Assembly: GCA_016219185.1 (NCBI GenBank)
Contig: JACRBZ010000011.1
Location: 1-64,000 of the forward strand
Direction: 5' to 3'
DNA: 64,000 nucleotides
From: Deltaproteobacteria bacterium
Lineage (GTDB): Bacteria; Desulfobacterota; Desulfobacteria; Desulfobacterales; Desulfatirhabdiaceae
Position numbers and translations under genes: made by a program. Below are positions 62,788-64,000 of the stretch, piece by piece (the first letter of the stretch is position 1; every line of letters starts with the position of its first letter). The notes beneath the pieces were generated by a model that saw only the letters and a program-made list of their open reading frames with translations, searched no databases and had not been told where the DNA came from.

Positions 62788-63350
62788 TAGATCAAATTCG
62801 CCCCAAAATCCGGGACCGCCCCTGAATCGATCTCAGATTTCCACTTTTTAATGTCAACAAGATGCGTTTCCCAAAAAATTACGCAGAGGTCCAGATACTG
62901 AATTACAACTTCTTTATACCCTTGCTCTAAAAGGTCCTTTGCCAGAGATAAATTGGGTCCGAAGGAGTCAAGTTGAGGTGAGCCAGGTGTTTTGCCGGCA
63001 GCTAAAAGAAAAGCTTTGGCATCATCGACTTTCCCTTCATGTAGTGCCACTCTGCCAAGAACCATGTTACCGTCATGGATTGCGTTGCCATAGTTCCAGT
63101 TGCTTTTAAACTGGGGCGCCAATGATAGAAGTTCCGACGCATATTTTTTTGCTTTTTCAAATGCTCCCATTTCGAAACTGGCTTTAGCAACTTCGTCAAG
63201 GTTATAAAATCGATCCAGGTCTGACCTGGGACCGACAAGTTGACTCTCTGCTTTCTGTAGTCTTTCCTGAAATGACTTTGCTCCAACGAACGCAGAAAAG
63301 GTGAACATCATCATTAAGAGTAAAAAAATGTTCAAAGCCATCAATTTCAT
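62784..63350 (-). CDS. exported TPR-like protein
   Basis: 188 residues from the ATG at 63350 (TAGAGGACATT upstream), beginning with a signal peptide (MALNIFLLLMMMFTFSAFVG). Helical repeats such as GAFEKAKKYASELLSLAPQF and GKVDDAKAFLLAAGKTPGSP are TPR-like. Probably a periplasmic or surface scaffold. Cys-containing tail ends VPDFGANLIY. Confidence 0.75.
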   Translation of the reverse strand: MKLMALNIFLLLMMMFTFSAFVGAKSFQERLQKAESQLVGPRSDLDRFYNLDEVAKASFEMGAFEKAKKYASELLSLAPQFKSNWNYGNAIHDGNMVLGRVALHEGKVDDAKAFLLAAGKTPGSPQLDSFGPNLSLAKDLLEQGYKEVVIQYLDLCVIFWETHLVDIKKWKSEIDSGAVPDFGANLIY

Positions 63351-63438
63351 AATGTCCTCTACTACGGCTAACTGGGCTTCGCTTGACATGCCAGGCGGGT
63401 TTATGCCCGGTCATGGCCCGAGCGCTGGTTGGCTGTCA

Positions 63439-63849
63439 CTACCGCCAAATATAACGTACAAGCGCCATAGACAAAGCAAAGAGGTAGCCATACATAAAAG
63501 TATCGAGTCTTATTGGTTCATCACTACGTCGTTCCCTAAATCGTCCTATTGAGGCCATCACAAATCCGCATGCTATGGGAGTGATCAGCAGGTTTGCCAA
63601 ACGCAGACTTTTTGGAACAACGATCATTTTCGGTAATAGAAGACTCAATCCACCGGCAATGGCTCCGTAAATGAGGTAGCCTATTGCAGCCATAAACGGA
63701 CTTGCCGGTTTCGGCCGCCTGAATGGTTCAGCGAGACTTCTTACTCCTAACTCTGCCAGCAGCTCGAAAGCTACTTGAGCAAAAATTTCAAAAATGAATT
63801 GAAGTAAATAGCCAAAGAAGCTGAAGATTATTTCGAATAGGATTTCCAC
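63439..63849 (-). CDS. small multi-helix membrane protein
   Basis: 136 residues with a GTG start, an amphipathic N-terminus (FEIIFSFFGYLLQFIFEIFA) and about three membrane segments. No family recognised. It lies 88 bases upstream of the TPR-like gene on the same strand. Confidence 0.6.
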   Translation of the reverse strand: MEILFEIIFSFFGYLLQFIFEIFAQVAFELLAELGVRSLAEPFRRPKPASPFMAAIGYLIYGAIAGGLSLLLPKMIVVPKSLRLANLLITPIACGFVMASIGRFRERRSDEPIRLDTFMYGYLFALSMALVRYIWR

Positions 63850-63902
63850 TTTTGATTGATTCCGCCGGTTTCAGTTTTTTATCACAGATTACTTTGCCCC
63901 AT

Positions 63903-64000
63903 TTAGATAGTTTTTCGGTGTTCCTCATTTGCAGATACTCGTTCCATTTCGGCTGGAGAAATGGCAAATAAAGCGAGATTCACTACAAGGGCTGATGAGG
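63903..64000 (-). CDS. possible C-terminal end of a gene entering from the right
   Basis: The minus strand is open from the window edge and reads SSALVVNLALFAISPAEMER followed by VSANEEHRKTI to a TAA at 63905-63903. Composition is protein-like but too short to name. Confidence 0.3.
   Translation of the reverse strand, partial: SSALVVNLALFAISPAEMERVSANEEHRKTI

Overview
The window looks like a chromosome segment from a strictly anaerobic, selenoprotein-using sulfate reducer of the Desulfobacterota (Desulfobacterales-like). This rests on fused HdrA/MvhD electron-bifurcation modules beside metF/metV of the Wood-Ljungdahl pathway, a selD that itself needs selenocysteine, corrinoid/UroD-type methyltransferases and Fe-S-rich redox proteins. 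No rRNA, tRNA, CRISPR array or complete transposase gene was recognised.

Layout. 0-2.2 kb: selD, flanked by broken pieces of mvhD and hdrA. 2.3-13.3 kb: a leftward operon for a cytosolic methylene-tetrahydrofolate reductase/heterodisulfide-reductase-like complex (HdrBC-like, two long HdrA, three MvhD, MetV, MetF). 13.4-16.7 kb: RelE-like protein, rhodanese, Mop protein, double-cubane reductase. 16.8-22.8 kb: a leftward eight-gene operon matching what I recall as the SAO (selenocysteine-assisted organometal) set: thioredoxin-like SaoT, efflux permease SaoE, Cys-Cys-COOH lipoprotein SaoC, MerB-like SaoL, two substrate-binding proteins, and an ABC permease and ATPase. The permease gene carries an in-frame UGA followed by a plausible SECIS hairpin. 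23.0-32.0 kb: a second leftward operon with a Mo oxidoreductase, two UroD-like methyltransferases, a TauABC-like importer, a RACo-like activator and a corrinoid protein. Both operons begin downstream of the same conserved 53-bp element, so they may be co-regulated and may act on related methylated substrates.

32.5-42.9 kb holds ordinary metabolic genes: IscA-like protein, AraC regulator with a divergent Fe-S reductase, a glycolate/lactate-oxidase-like pair with an MBL hydrolase, GNAT and HD proteins, and alanine transaminase alaC. Upstream of alaC is a classical-looking attenuator: a 19-residue leader peptide with five consecutive Ala codons, mutually exclusive hairpins and a T-rich terminator.

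43-64 kb is accessory: a decayed vapBC, an Acs fragment, GPP34, shikimate kinase, secreted DUF1566 proteins, an acyltransferase, an AT-rich DUF488 island between 360-bp direct repeats that carry mvhD remnants, a large secreted protein, a frameshifted peptidoglycan-binding gene, a membrane patatin, and a secreted hypothetical protein between another pair of direct repeats.
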